From Rhopalosiphum padi (taxonomy: Eukaryota; Arthropoda; Insecta; Hemiptera; Aphididae), in NCBI RefSeq assembly GCF_020882245.1, contig NC_083598.1:73351714-73415713 (forward strand): 64,000 nt of DNA. The letters are read 5' to 3'. Shown here piece after piece: positions 38,901 to 52,390 of this stretch (the stretch's first letter is position 1; every line of letters starts with the position of its first letter). Position numbers and translations under genes: made by a program. The notes under the pieces are model-generated. The model was not told where the DNA came from and did not search any database. It saw only the letters and a program-made list of their open reading frames with translations.

Positions 38901-41900
38901 CACCTATTGTGTAAAATTATGGTTTTGGGTAAAAAAATCTAGTTTGTACTTTAGAAATGTTTAAATTAAAAATTCCTGGTATTTTTCAAAATACCTGAGA
39001 AAAACAAATATAAAATTAAGAAAAAATAGAAATTTTTATACAGAACTAGTTTTCAATAAATTCAATTTTGTTTTTATTTTGCTGTAACTTAAAAATGAGT
39101 AATAATTTTAGATACTTGTTATGTTCCATTTTTATAAATGTCAATAAAAATAATTCACTAGTAAAATATGCTTGAAAATTTAATACAAGATTCCTTATAA
39201 GTTGTTTATTTACCATAAGAAAATATCAAAAATGTATAGTCACAATATTTTTTTAAAATATTAGCATAATTTATTTTTTATAAACATTTTAAATTAAACT
39301 TTGACAAAATAACATATTCAAACTATGAATAAAGATGTTTATTAATTTTGTTATGATTTAAACATTATTGTGAAGTTATTAAACTCTTACGTTTATTATT
39401 GTATTTTATACATACAATTATATTTTCAAATGCCAATCATTTCAGCAAAAATTTACTTAGTAAATAAATATGCATAAAAAATAAAAATAAATATATTTTA
39501 ATATAATTTTGAGCGTTTTTCTTATCTTATGTAAAATTTGTATACAGTATACACTTAAGGTAACTATCACTGAAAATAAACACAAGTATCCACACTACAT
39601 AAGGATACATCAGATATTTATATGTCTTATGGTTACTGCCTAATTTACCAATATTGGTTAACATGTGAAAAATAAAAACCGGGTATAAATTTATAGTTGT
39701 AGGTACTAGACACATAATATTATTGTGATACACATCATCATAAATATAACATTGTGGTATTGATATCAATGAATATTAAATACTGTTTTTAGTTTTACCA
39801 ATACTTTATCATACCAATAAGATAATAAATATAGGGAAATGTTAACACCGAAATCGATGACAGGTTAAATTAAATATTTTGAAAATAATTTTACCTGTAT
39901 CTATGCAAAACAGACTCCAATGAATGCTGAATTTGTTGTGCACTAGAAGCACTTTCACTAAATATAATAATATTTGGTGGTTTTCCAGTTTTTGATTCAC
40001 CACTATGTTGTACAGGTGTATGACATCGAGGTCTTGATTCAATATTGTTACTAAAATCTGAAAATGATCGATGACTTCTCATCATTGAACTATTTAATGA
40101 GTTATTATATAGTCCAAATACATCAGGGCTACTTTTGATTGGTTTCATTCTAAAAAATAAAATAATATAAATAATTGACAGAAATATTTTTATTGATATT
40201 TGTTACACAGTTAAAATCTTCATACCCGCTTGATAACTTTATTTCATTTTCTTCAATTGGAGTGAGTACTATTCTTCGAAAACTAATAGAATCACTGGAA
40301 CTAGTATTTGAAGAACTTTCATAGTCATATTCACTATTTGATTTTCCATTAGATTCATTGTTTAATTCACATTCATTATTAAATTGAACATATTTTAAAT
40401 GATTTTCTTTTGGAATTTCAAGTGCAGGAAGAGTGTTTTTATGAATTTTACTCTCAGTAAAACATTTTGATTCAACACTTTTCACAATAGTACCGTCAAC
40501 TTCATCTTGTAAATTTTCCACAACAACATAATCGTCCATACTTATTTCATCATCTAGTTTCTTTGATAACACTGCTGAACTGGAAATATTGAGATAACTC
40601 ATTAAAGAATTATGAAAAACTATTTAAAATTGGTTAAAAAATGTTACCAAAAATTAATGGGTTTTCCAAATTTTAACACATTTGTTGCAGCAACAGATAC
40701 AGCATAAAGTGTGTCACAGTAGTTTTTCCACTGAACAGTTGTAACATTATTAATACCTAAGTGGAAAATAATTCTGTAAAATTACATGTTTTCATAAAAA
40801 TAAATTACAATTTACCATAATTATCATGTAAACTATAAATAAAGTCAATATTAGAAGCAATTGATTCATTATTTTCAATATCACACGGCTGACCTTCAAC
40901 TTTTACAGCTATACGAAAAAAGAAGACAACATATAATATTAAACAATATTATTAGTAATATATTTTAAAAATAATTTATAACAGACTTTGTATTCGTAGT
41001 AATTCCATATGGTTTCCCAGATATAATGATTTTGAATTGGCCATAAAATTACTAGTAAGATTAGCAAAATGATCCAGATCAGTTTCCAACAAAAGTCCAA
41101 AATTTTCACCAGCGTTCCAAGCTTTAAGCACACCATAATCTTCAATCTACAATAAAAAAATATATAATATTATTAATATTAATATATAATTACAACATAC
41201 AAATAAAAAAATATAATCAAGTTATAAACTTACTAAACATCTGTCTATGTTTTGATGAACGTTGAACATTCTATAAGTGGCTTCAACCAACAAATGAAGT
41301 CTTGTTTCTAGACTTAAAGTTATTGGTTTGTGTGTATTCAAGAGTGCAGGAAATGTAATAGGTTTATTTGGAATAAGAATCCAACTATCCACATTTAGTA
41401 TTTGCTAATAAAATAAAATAATCTAGTCAAGACTGGCATAACTAAATTAGATAATATTATTATAATATAATTTATCTATAATACAATTGTTTTATAAATT
41501 ATTAATTCTTCATCTTCTTCTTTAATCCAAACTATTTAGGATCAGCCATCCTTGTTTAACATTTCTAAAGGAACCATATTTCTATCACATACACCCTTAG
41601 TACTCTTTTCCTTCCCACTCTTTGAACTCTCATATTGCTTTCTCCAAATTTATAAACATCATACATAAAAGTATTTTCTTCTTGTACTTCTTCACAATCT
41701 GCCTTATATTTAATATTGGTTCCATAATCAATATTCTTTGAAATTGTAATCTCGCTTTCTATTACTTTTTCCTAAACTTTTATACTATAACTTTTAAGTT
41801 GTATACCGCAATTAAACATTATTAATTAAAAGTTGCATTGTAATATTTTTGAAATCTAAATCAAGCAATAACTACTATCTTTAGGGAACATTTACAACTC

Positions 41901-42282
41901 TAACTATGTTATAAAATTTAAATATACATAAATATTTTACCTCAGGTAAAACTGAACATGACCTTTTGTGCCCAACAAATGATAGGATCTGATCAAGTTG
42001 AGCAGACTTAGCATCTTTGCAACTGTCAGAAGTAATACCACGAGGTCTTATGGACAGAAATATATCACTATTTTCTTTATTGTACAACTCTAAAATTAGA
42101 ATCTCATAAAAATGTTTTCATAAATAAAAATAAAGTTACTTAATAATATACATACGTTCATTGTCTAATCCTACAAAATCTTTTTCTTTGTACAGCACAA
42201 GAGTTAAATTGTTAGTCAGGTATTTTTTTAAATTTGATTTTATAATCGATAATCTATATGATTGAAACCAAGTTGTAGCCAT
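35929..42282 (-). CDS. HLCS: Holocarboxylase synthetase (biotin-protein ligase)
   Basis: Makes biotinyl-AMP and attaches biotin to the lysine of acetyl-CoA, pyruvate, propionyl-CoA and methylcrotonyl-CoA carboxylases. Seventeen exons, right to left: 42282-42156, 42089-41941, 41404-41234, 41146-40987, 40908-40816, 40756-40648, 40579-40226, 40149-39895, 38673-38365, 38295-38136, 38018-37854, 37790-37608, 37136-37004, 36798-36635, 36571-36457, 36389-36176 and 36100-35929. Phases agree; 1010 residues, as in other insects. The catalytic core is C-terminal: GRGGNKWLSPNGCAMFS (about 789-805), KWPNDIY (850), KIGGLVIS (860), GCGVNLNN (882), then the C-terminal domain with GFLRVRSEDGD and PDGNSFDMLAGLIAPK. 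The usual GRGxxR loop reads GRGGNK. The N-terminal part is long and Ser/Asn-rich in the middle, with a conserved block WTSQATMVVVYGAVPDELYP. The 40987 donor (caaa|gtctgt) is weak and is my least certain join. Confidence 0.93.
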
Positions 42283-44235
42283 ATAATAGAGCGTCAGCAG
42301 CATTGTCTCTTTAGGATACCATCAACAAAACTCGTAAATTTAAATTGGTAACATTAGTGTTTACCAACAATCAGACAATTACTATCTGAAATATAAAATA
42401 AAAATAAATTACAACATAACTTGTAATTTGATGAACACCATAATGATAATTATGTTCCATGTTTAAAATAAAAAATTTTATTTGTAGAAGGTCATCTGTG
42501 CACTTACTTTCATCTGGACGACAATTACGAATTACGATGGTGATAAATAAGTATAATATATTAAATTAAACTCGAAAAATTACATTTCTTATTAGATCCT
42601 ATGTAATTGCATAGCCAGAATGACATTCAACTGACTTTAAACCGACAATTGGTATAATCACTAATCAGATTAGAAATTATAGGGATATTATATTCGATAG
42701 TTGTCGATCGTTGTTGATATGAGAAAAATTACATATTTATTATTTACTATTTATTTTTAATAGTTCTGTTTTTTGCATTAATTATTTGTATACAACCAAT
42801 TGTAAGTACTATAAAAAATAATCTGTGATAATATAATCTAATTTGTCATAATCCAATGCCTCTGACAGGTATGCAGGTAATACCTAGATGGCAGCACAAA
42901 TGTTACATATTATTAATTTATTTTTGCTTTTTTGACGTTTTATAAATATTCTAATCTAATTCTCATTCTAATTTAACCAAGGTGAATTAATCAATCCACC
43001 TTGATTTTAATTTTGGGTAAAAATAAGTAATTTGCTAGAGGTTAAGAGGTGGGTGTTAATGAATGATTTGTACCTATTTTTTTCATTATAAATTATTATT
43101 TTTTAGTATAATAGTATATAGACTATATACTATAACTATAGTAAGCTAATAAGTACCTAAGTTGCCTCATTTTGGAACTAACGTGATGAACAGTCCACTT
43201 TGGTACTTAATAATTTCAAATTTAATATAGTTATTACTTGTTAATTATTAATACATACATATAACACAATAACATATCTATTACGATTTATAAATTGTAT
43301 TTGGTAGGTACTAGGTAGATGGTAGCTACTGGCCAAGTAAGTAGTGTTTTATTTTATACATAGGGTAGGTACCTACCTAAACTTTATGGTTTTATGTTAC
43401 ATCGTGAACTCGTGAAGCGTTAATAAATTATTATAATAATTTTTATTTTTCATTTTTCATCCAGTCTTGTTCAAAATTTGTATATACGAGTAAATGATAC
43501 ACGTGATAATTATTTTGATTATAAATTTAAATTAATTAGTATTTCTAATTTATAGTAATCAATAGACAATAATACTCTGGAATCTGGACCAAAATATTAT
43601 ACATATTTAACACGCGTCTAACAATTTTTTTTGATTTTTTTTTTCGAATAAAGAGTGGAATTTTAATAATGTTCTGATGAGGACAAACATATTTTAAATA
43701 ATGTATTAAAATTTAAAATAGAACAACCAGACTACCTACAATTTAATACTTGAACTCCTTGAACGGCTTGAATAGATTATTGTGATTTGCGAACAAAGCG
43801 GCGTTCGTTTTGTCCATGAACAAGGGAATATATTGATAGTTAGTATAAGTCAATGAGGCCACAAACTAAGAATTAAATGAATGAGTATTTGAAATGATTA
43901 TTCCGTTTTGAAATACATTGAAGATTTGTAGCTTAAAATTAAATTTTTAAATTGCGTTCTGTGCACATTTTTTCAAAATAGGGATATTTAGGATATAGGT
44001 AAATGACAAATGGTCAAACTGGTTTTGTTAGGTTATGTTTTTATAATCAAATTTATTTGCATTATCAGTGTTAGTTTGCAAAATTTCATACATAATATTA
44101 ATTATAAAAAAGCTTGATAAATATTCAATTAAATACTAAATAGTATACATTTTTTTCTTTTAATTTATTTTACTATTTAGTGGTGTTTAGAGTTTTTTAG
44201 TTTGTATAAATTGCATTAATTATAAATCATCCAAA
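42283..44235. promoter_or_regulatory. Head-to-head spacer of HLCS and PSMA3
   Basis: About 1.95 kb separates the two divergent start codons. It must contain both promoters and 5' UTRs. A possible acceptor-like 'ctctttag' just outside the HLCS ATG and AT-rich sequence are all I can point to; no TATA box or CpG block is clear. Confidence 0.45.
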
Positions 44236-45499
44236 ATGAGTTCAATTGGAACTGGTGTAAGTTTATGTTTTTATTTTTCAATAACAATACTCATTTTATA
44301 TTTTTGGTAATTTATCATTTATTAAGTTTGAATCACAAAAAAAAAATTAATCAATTAAATTATTTGACCACTTTTTTGGATTTTATTAAATATATGTGAA
44401 TTATTTTTTGTTTAGTATGATTTATCAGCATCTCAATTTTCACCTGACGGTCGAGTATTTCAAGTTGAATATGCCTTTAAAGCAGTTGAAAATAGCGGGT
44501 AAATGCCATATAGCTATAATTGTTTTGTTATTTTTAATTGAATCCATGATTTATATTTGCTAGAACTGCCATAGCTTTACGTGGTTCTGATGGTGTTGTT
44601 TTTGCCGTGGAAAAATTGGTTACGTCAAAACTTCATGAAGATAGTACAGGAAAAAGATTGTTTAGTGTGGAAGATCATATTGGAATGGTAAGTCTTGAAA
44701 CATTCAACTATATATTTACTGTAGCCTATAAATTAATAATATATCTTTCCATTTAGGCTGTTGGTGGATTGACTGCTGATGCTAGTGCCATATTAGATGT
44801 TGCACGCGAGGAAGCGAAATCATATCGCCAGTCATACAATATGCCCATTTCATTGAAATATTTAAATGAACGAGTATCCATGTATATACATGCTCATACA
44901 TTGTACAGTGCTATTAGGCCTTTCGGATGTGCTGTCATTATTGGTTCTTATGATCCTAAGGATGGTCCTCAGATGTATATGATTGATCCAGCTGGAGTAT
45001 CATTTGTATGTTTTTCTTTATAAATATTATACCTATACATTGGTTGTAAAAAAATTCACCAAAATTTCAATAAAATAATTTTTCTAATGCTATATTATAG
45101 GAAAAACTATAAATTTAGTTTCTTTTATTTATTATTTTATTTTAATTTTAGGGATATTTTGGATGTGCTATTGGTAAAGCTAAGCAAACAGCAAAAACTG
45201 AAATAGAAAAACTGAATTTGAAGACAATGACATGTAAAGAATTGATTAAAGAAGCAGCTAAGATGTATATAAATATTTCCTATTTTATATTAGTATGGTT
45301 TTAAACATTTTTGACTTTATTTTATAGAATTTATATGGTACATGATGAATTGAAAGACAAACAATTTGAACTTGAACTTAGCTGGGTTGGTAGCCATACT
45401 AATGGAAAACATGAAGAAGTTTCAAAAGATGTATTTGATGATGCTTTGAAATATGCTAAGGCGTCTCTAGATGATGATTCTGGTTCAGATGGAGAGTAA
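44236..45499 (+). CDS. PSMA3: 20S proteasome subunit alpha type-3
   Basis: One of the seven alpha subunits that form the outer rings and gate of the 20S proteasome. Six exons: 44236-44256, 44416-44498, 44564-44687, 44757-45005, 45152-45264 and 45328-45499; phases agree and give 253 residues (human has 255). The tiny first exon encodes MSSIGTG, as in other animals. The alpha-type N-terminal signature YDLSASQFSPDGRVFQVEYA follows at residue 8. Family blocks RPFGCAVIIGSYD, GCAIGKAKQTAKTEIEKL and VHDELKDKQFELELSWVG are present. The C-terminus is acidic and Ser-rich (DDDSGSDGE), a known feature of this subunit. The start is fixed by the exon 1 match and its donor gt|gtaagt. The gene lies head to head with HLCS. 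Intact. Confidence 0.97.
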
Positions 45500-45581
45500 A
45501 CTATTGTTAATAATTTAAGGAAAATTGACTATTTGTCAAATTACGGTACATAAGCTTAAAAATATAATTTTTTTTTTATTT

Positions 45582-45587
45582 AATAAA
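45582..45587 (+). terminator. Poly(A) signal of PSMA3
   Basis: AATAAA 83 bases past the stop codon, inside 'tttatttaataaaaaataa'. Confidence 0.55.
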
Positions 45588-46068
45588 AAATAATAACATT
45601 TTTGAATTTGATTTATTTTTGTTACCTTTTAATAGATATATATTTAAGGTTAGGAAAATGATATACTGAAAACTTACAGTAAAGGTGTTAAATAGTTACC
45701 AATAACACTACAATTTAGTTTTTTATAAGCTATATCCTTGAGTATTATGATTAAAAATACAAATGCTATAATTTCCTAGCCTTAGATATAGTAATAAGTA
45801 AGAAATGTTCACATTATAGTATTATTTTTTTTACTATACCTACTCTGATTTCTGGCATAAGTAATATTAACATTTTTTCAAGTATTTGATAAATATTTTT
45901 TTATAACAGTACATTATAGAAAACTATAACTCTTGGTATATTCACAACTTACAAAATATATATCACAAGAATTAATATAAAATTATAAAATAAAGTTTAC
46001 TTAAAAAAAACTTACAATATTATTTACATTAATTACATTAACAAAAAGCTAAAAGCAATATGTATGTA

Positions 46069-46236
46069 TTAATTTAATAATAATATTAAAATAAAAGTAA
46101 TATAGATTGCATTAAAATTAACAATAGACATATCCTGGTACGTGTAATTCCATAATTGTTTGCTACCATTTTCTTTAACCAGCCAATTTTCTTTATGAAT
46201 CATACCAAATCCAGTTTCAATGTGCAAAACTATTTT
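46069..46236 (-). CDS. Possible last exon of an unknown minus-strand gene
   Basis: A 168-base open segment follows an AG acceptor (tatgttcag|aaaat) and ends at TAA. It reads KIVLHIETGFGMIHKENWLV, then KENGSKQLWNYTYQDM, and finishes with a hydrophobic tail (IYITFILILLLN). Composition is unlike the Phe/Ile/Lys noise around it. The hydrophobic end could be a membrane anchor or a GPI signal. I recognise no family and found no certain upstream exon; the hydrophobic open frame at 49689-49808 on the same strand is one candidate. Could still be chance. Confidence 0.3.
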   Translation of the reverse strand, partial: KIVLHIETGFGMIHKENWLVKENGSKQLWNYTYQDMSIVNFNAIYITFILILLLN

Positions 46237-46239
46237 CTG

Positions 46240-49200
46240 AACATACAAAGCAATTAAAATTAGACATTTTTACTTTCATAAAGTTGTTTGTTAGTTTAAA
46301 AATGAATTAGCATTAACCATTTATTTTATTTAGAGTCAATTATACTTTAAATTGTTGTAGTTGATATAAATAAAAAATGTATAAGTATAGTTTTAATATT
46401 AGTATAATACAATACAATAATAGGTTGGATTAATTTTTTCCAAAACAACCCATACATTAAATAGTAATAATAATATTATCAACTATTTACTTTTTATTGA
46501 GTTACAAGTCAATATCAACATACTGTCAGGGTCGGCTTGTTATAAGAAAACTAGGAGCCTACCCCGAAAATGGGGAAAAAAATGTTATAAGTTTAACAGG
46601 TTTATTCATAATTCATAGCCAAAGATTGATCATTCAAGTAAAAAATAAGTGTATCTACTATCTATATTATAAATTGTAAAAGTTAATGAAAAAATATATC
46701 ACATTAGTCCTTGTAAATGTAATTGGAGGGATTGTTTAGGCTGTTTCTCTAATAATTTATGAGAAATCTTATACTTAATTTTCAATCATTTTAAAAAGTT
46801 TTTTTTTTAAATATTTTACATTTTAATTATAAAAAAAAATAAAAAATTGTCGCGATCGTGATGAAGATAATTGTTTAAAAATTTGAAATTCCATCAATTA
46901 TATACAAAATCCTGCCTATGTATTTTCCATATTTTCAAGCTTTTATTAGAACAATGGGATATTGTATTTTCAAGATTGTTAATTAAACATTTTAATTTTT
47001 AATCAAGTCTAAAATAAAACTTGAAAACATCAAATGCCTATTAAATATTAATAGCTTTAAATTCGTAAAAATATTTTGAAATCTTTTTAGTGTTGTATAC
47101 GTTTCATTTTTATCAGAACGATCTCAATGTGGTAAGTTTCAAGTTCTATGATTAGTGTTTTTTCAATAACCACAAAATAATAAAAACGCTTGGAAATGTA
47201 ATGCCAGGTTCTTTATAAGTTGTTCTTACAGAATTGTAAAAAATATATATGTACATTGTATAATTGTTTTTACAGATACCAGGTTAAACATTTTGACATT
47301 TTATGTTTACTTAAGCAAAAATTAACGATTTTTATTGTGATTAAAAAATATAATTCGAACAGTTCATCAGGGACTTAAAACATTTCACCGTATTACGTAT
47401 ATTATTATTTTCTTCGGGCACACAATGAAGTTTTTAAAATATTTTGATTAATAATAAGCTATTTATAGTTTATATGACAAACTTATTCACACCGATCTAT
47501 TATGGTATGTCGGTGTTGACAGCTAGTGACTGGGCGCCCGCCGCCACGTGAAATATATCAAAGAGAGGCATAAATAAAATCAGACACCAAAAAGTGCATT
47601 TAAAAAAAGTTAATTCTTTATTCCCCGGACGCTCATGTTGCCTGATAACATAATAATAATAACCACTATATTTAATATTATAATGGTTTTTTTTTTTTGT
47701 TAAACATCACTCAATATTTCGACTTTTATTTTATAACAGGCCAACTTCCTTGGTTTTTTTTATTTATGATTTGTGATGAAAAAAAAAAATTAAAAGATAA
47801 CTAGGTAAACTAAAACTCGATTAGCTAATTTTTTCGAAACAATTTCTAATTAGTAGGTACCTAAGGAACCTAGATACTACGAATTAACAAATAACAAGTA
47901 TGTTATTATTACTAGGACATTTAAATTTGTGGTTAGTTAGTAAATAGTAGTTAGTTTTATGGTTGGTTAGTTACATCTTGATTTTACTATTAAAGTGTAA
48001 ATATTTTTTATTAGAACAAGATAACCATATTTTGTTTTCTTAAATTGCGATAACTGATAAGAATAAAAGCTATTTTCATAAAAGATGATTTCTATTTTAG
48101 GATTATAGTTATGGAATAATATTCGAGATCAGTGACATACCTTTTAGAATTATAGAAACATTTTTGGAGAATTTTAAAGATTAATTGGTATTATTGGTAA
48201 TTATAAATACAAAAAAAATTATACGATAATTGACTATTGATATTGAACAATAAAAATTAATATTATAAATTTCAAGTATTATTATAGTTTTATAATGAAA
48301 ACTAACATCAAAACTATAAAAAAAATAAGTTGGTCATCGGAGGGGAGTAAATGGTTACAAATTTACAATGCAGTATTGCACATTTTCACCCTTTATGTAA
48401 GACCATAAATGATTAAAGTTATCAAAGTTAAATTCCATTTTTCCAGTATGAAAATATAAAATTAAGGCCATATAAGATATAACATATTATTAATATTATA
48501 ATGTACGGTCGCCAAAGACATTAGGCAAAGATAGAAACAAAATTCATGCATTATCATAGGTACTATTACGAGTAATTCATAGTAAGACAAACACTAAGAC
48601 ACTTAATATTTTAAAATCTATTTATATTTTTTGAATTTTTGATATAATTTTCTTATAGGAATATATATTTTTTATTTTATTTTTACTTTTTTTTAGTGAC
48701 AATAAATATTTTAATTCCGTATGCTAAAGTAGATATGTAAAATATTTTTTGAGTTCTTCGATACATAAATTGAGTTATAATTAAAAGTATTTAAATTTTT
48801 GATGAGCGGAATGGAATGATACAAGGGTACCGTGCAATATGTTGGTCCATTAGCTATATTATACATTAGCTTACACTTTAAATATTTATAATCAATATAA
48901 ACTACTTGTCCAAAATTTGATTTTTATAGATCGATTTAGGTACATTTTTGATAATACTTGCTTTGGAATACAAAATAAAAAATTTATATTGTCATTAAAA
49001 AAATTAAAATCTTTTTTTAAAAATGATAAAAAGATTAATAAAAAAAATAGTTTTTCAAAAGTGTTGTTTTGTAACGAATAAAATTATGTTTAAAAATACT
49101 AATTTTAAAAACGTTTTATTTCTGAAATGCTGTGTCGTATGATATTTAAGTCACTTTGAATATACTATATAAATATATAATATTGTATATAATATACAAC

Positions 49201-49300
49201 TATACTGCATAATACTTACCTATGTTGGCTATGCAGAAGTCCTTAACAGTCTTAATCGATTTATTAGTAGGCTATACACGAACCGTTTAACTGTCAGTAT
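46240..49300. other. AT-rich spacer
   Basis: Mostly featureless. 'tgtcagggtcggcttgttat' at about 46520 with 'aggagcctaccccg' looks like a transposon scrap, and a CpG-rich patch lies at 47515-47555 ('gggcgcccgccgccacgtg'). No gene recognised. Confidence 0.45.
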
Positions 49301-49309
49301 TGTCCCTAT

Positions 49310-50250
49310 GTCCTTCCACGTGTAGGCGCGCGCGATCCGTCGGATATCTAATATTATAGTTTATAACATTAATATTGTGATATGTCGGACGACGGTTAGT
49401 GATTGCAGACGACCGTCGACCATACTGCGGTGGAACACGATGCGGACTGCGGTCGCAGTATCTAAATGAATATTATGATCATGGCGATGACAGTATAAAT
49501 ATGATTAATTATGTTATAATTAATTGTAATTATTAATATGATAAATACTTGGTCGAGTTGGTCGTGAATATAATGGTTACGTCCATCGGGAGCAGTTAGT
49601 ATTAGTCCGGTACCTACGTCCTAATAATAGTAGGACGTTGTGCGGACGGTTTGAATACGTCGGGATTTGCGATGGAAATACCCTAACCTCAGCCAAACAG
49701 ATAACCGTACAACGGATCCAATATCAAATCGCTGAACAGCACATAGACAGCGGCAAGCACGTAGAACAGACACAATATGCATACAGCCAAATAGACGTAT
49801 TTGAACATTTTTGTTGCTGCGTTTCGTGGTCTAAAATAAGATGATTTCCGAAGAGTACAATATAAATACACGAGCAATACATTATTTTTATAATAAATAA
49901 TTATTGTCCATTGATAAAAAAAAACAATATATCGGTAGGTACCTACTTAATACTTAAATATCATAAACGTTGTCGTGCGCGGTATAACGCGTGCGCCGGG
50001 AACGTGTGTTACAGTTCAAATGATGACATACCGCAGTATTAACGTCAAAATAATACATAATATATAACGACAATTTTATTATCGTAGAACCATCGCGGTG
50101 GGATTGTGTCGATTGTGGGAATGTCGAAAAACCCGATCATCGAACGTACGGATATTAACACGCGATAACCCATTATACAGACATTACACACAGATCAGAA
50201 TTTCATTATTCCAGACGTTGTCCCTTGAAAATATAATTCGGTAAATACGG
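49310..50250. promoter_or_regulatory. CpG-rich island of unknown role
   Basis: Stands out from its AT-rich surroundings by dense CG dinucleotides ('gtaggcgcgcgcgatccgtc', 'gtcgtgcgcggtataacgcg'). It contains short hairpins, for example acgtccta(7)taggacgt at 49616-49638, and 'atactgcg'..'cgcagtat' between about 49423 and 49461. Such islands in this window also mark the starts of Ran and syntaxin, so this may be the promoter or 5' UTR of a gene whose body I could not identify. Confidence 0.35.
49689..49808 (-). other. Short hydrophobic open frame, 39 codons
   Basis: Starts MFKYVYLAVCILCLFYVLAA and ends DLILDPLYGYLFG-stop. The first 25 residues look like a signal peptide or signal anchor. It lies in the CpG-rich island. 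It could be a first exon whose true donor lies before the stop, or chance on the strand opposite to another open frame (49638-49844). No homologue recognised. Confidence 0.2.
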
Positions 50251-51729
50251 ACAATTTTATAAATTTAAAACTTTATTAAATATAACGATATAAAAGAATA
50301 TAAAAAAACACTTTTTACGAATGCGGGAGGTTACGATTAGGTACTTTTTATGTGTGACATCGCATGTCAACGTTGCGTCTGCCGTCAATATTTTTTTCGT
50401 TATATTGTTGATATACAAACATCGAATACTATTGAACAGATATATTTTTTTTATCTACCATTGGTCAGGATTTAAAAAGGTAGACATAAATTATTGCGAG
50501 TGGCGAATTGTATAAGATGAAAAAGGGATACCGAGTAAAATCTTAAGCTGTGGTTAAATACTTAAAGTGTGTATACAGTATTTAATATTTATATAAAGTA
50601 AAAACATTTTCCCCTACGTATTCAGTGTTGAGTATTTGATATTTATACAACGAGCATTTTAGTAAAGTATTATTCTATTTTCTATATTTCTGATTATAAA
50701 AATACAATTATGTATACTGTCATTAAAAAATTAAAAAATCGATACGCTAAAAAATAATAAGAGATTAGATGATTTTTGTAGAAATGTAGAATCACGAATA
50801 CACAAAAATTATTTTTCCAAAGACGTCGATTTGAAAATTAGTATACCTATATTATTATATCTACTCTATGAGTGAAAAATTCACGAATTACGTTTGTTAT
50901 TGAAATATAGGTACATAAATTATTATTGTTCTCTCGACTAATTATTATTACGCGCTTCGTTCAAATCGTCGTACAATTATTATCACTACACCTGTAGATA
51001 TAGTAGAACACTTATGTAAACGCATTCGTGTCACGTTGTGCGTATATGTACCTTAGGTTAGGTTTATGGCGCTCTTAAGTCAACAAACGCGTGAGAAACG
51101 CACTATATACATTATACCTACACACCTCGAAGACTTCAAATACAAAATAAACTTGAGATAATAGTCTGTATAAGTATAACTAGTATAAGTGTAGTCAAAA
51201 TACCACACCGATATAATACATGACGTATGCAATACCATTATTATAAGATATATAGTAATTATATAACACTGCTCAATCCCACTGAATTCGATAGAGCATC
51301 ATCTGCTACACTTTGTGATAGTACTGTAGCCGCGATTATAATAGGGGTTTGTGGTCACTAAAACATAGCTCTAGCTCCTCCAATATATAGTTGTACAGAC
51401 TCAAAAACTTGCTGGGAAGTTTTTCGTACTAAAAATACAGTTTATAATATCATAATTACTTATAATACTTATTGTTTGGGTCTTTAAAGCCCTCTTCCTC
51501 ATACTTTTTCTCTGGTTGGCGCAACATACGCTTCATGGTAACTATATTGAATAGTTCATACACACAACAACGTGCGTGTTAAATAAGTAGGTATATAACG
51601 CAAGTGTATAGTGTACAATATATGTGATGGTATAGGTTCAGACAGCTGTACACATATATTATTATGTTATTAAATAAATACGAGTCTGCTGACAAGGATA
51701 GTATGAAAGTACATTGTATAGTGCAAAGA

Positions 51730-51907
51730 TCTGTGGCGGATCTAGAATTTTTTTTTGGGGGGGGGAGGCTCAAAATTTTTCATATTATTATATTCATATC
51801 ATATAATTTTGTAAACACACTATTTAGGATTTGATTTCGGGCCTTACATATATAATATAATTGTCAAGGGGGGCCCAGGCTGTCACCCCCTCCTTGGATC
51901 TGTCACT
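51730..51907. mobile_element. hAT-like MITE remnant with G/C runs
   Basis: The left end 'ctgtggcggatctagaattt' and the right end 'ccttggatctgtcactgg' are imperfect inverted copies of CAGTGrCrGATCyA. Inside are runs of G ('tttgggggggggaggctc') and the opposing 'ctgtcaccccctcc'. No clear 8-bp duplication was found, so the limits are approximate. Confidence 0.5.
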
Positions 51908-52390
51908 GGCGAAGCTCGTGCTGTTCGAGCTCTTATTATATTAGCATTTGTTACTGTTACTGTTCATTCTCTAATTTTAACAACATTTTGGTTTCGGTTT
52001 TGATTTCAATTTGTAAAACTTTTAATAAGTTTCGTAATCGATTGTAGACAGTTCTAAAAAAAAATTATCTAATCTAATGATTCAGAGTCATTATTTGGTG
52101 AGGGAATATGGAGTGTTAAGATATTCCGGTTTTTGACCGCATGACATTGATCTAGTGTTAAAGAAATTATCGCCAAATAAAATGTTAAGCATCGTGGTTA
52201 TTAATATCCCAATCATAAAATGTGTGAAAAATAAATGCATACAGTTTTACCATACGGCCAACTGTATATCGTCGACGGCAGATGATGGTGAAATGGTGGA
52301 AGTCAACATACCAATAATATGTACAATATTGTGATAGTTAGTGACAATTTGTTTGCAATTAGTAATAATTACGGACAAATGACTATAAGG

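Noticed and set aside
41490..41660. Less AT-rich segment in an HLCS intron with a possible retroelement scrap
   Set aside because: Frames are broken on both strands and no reverse transcriptase motif is visible.
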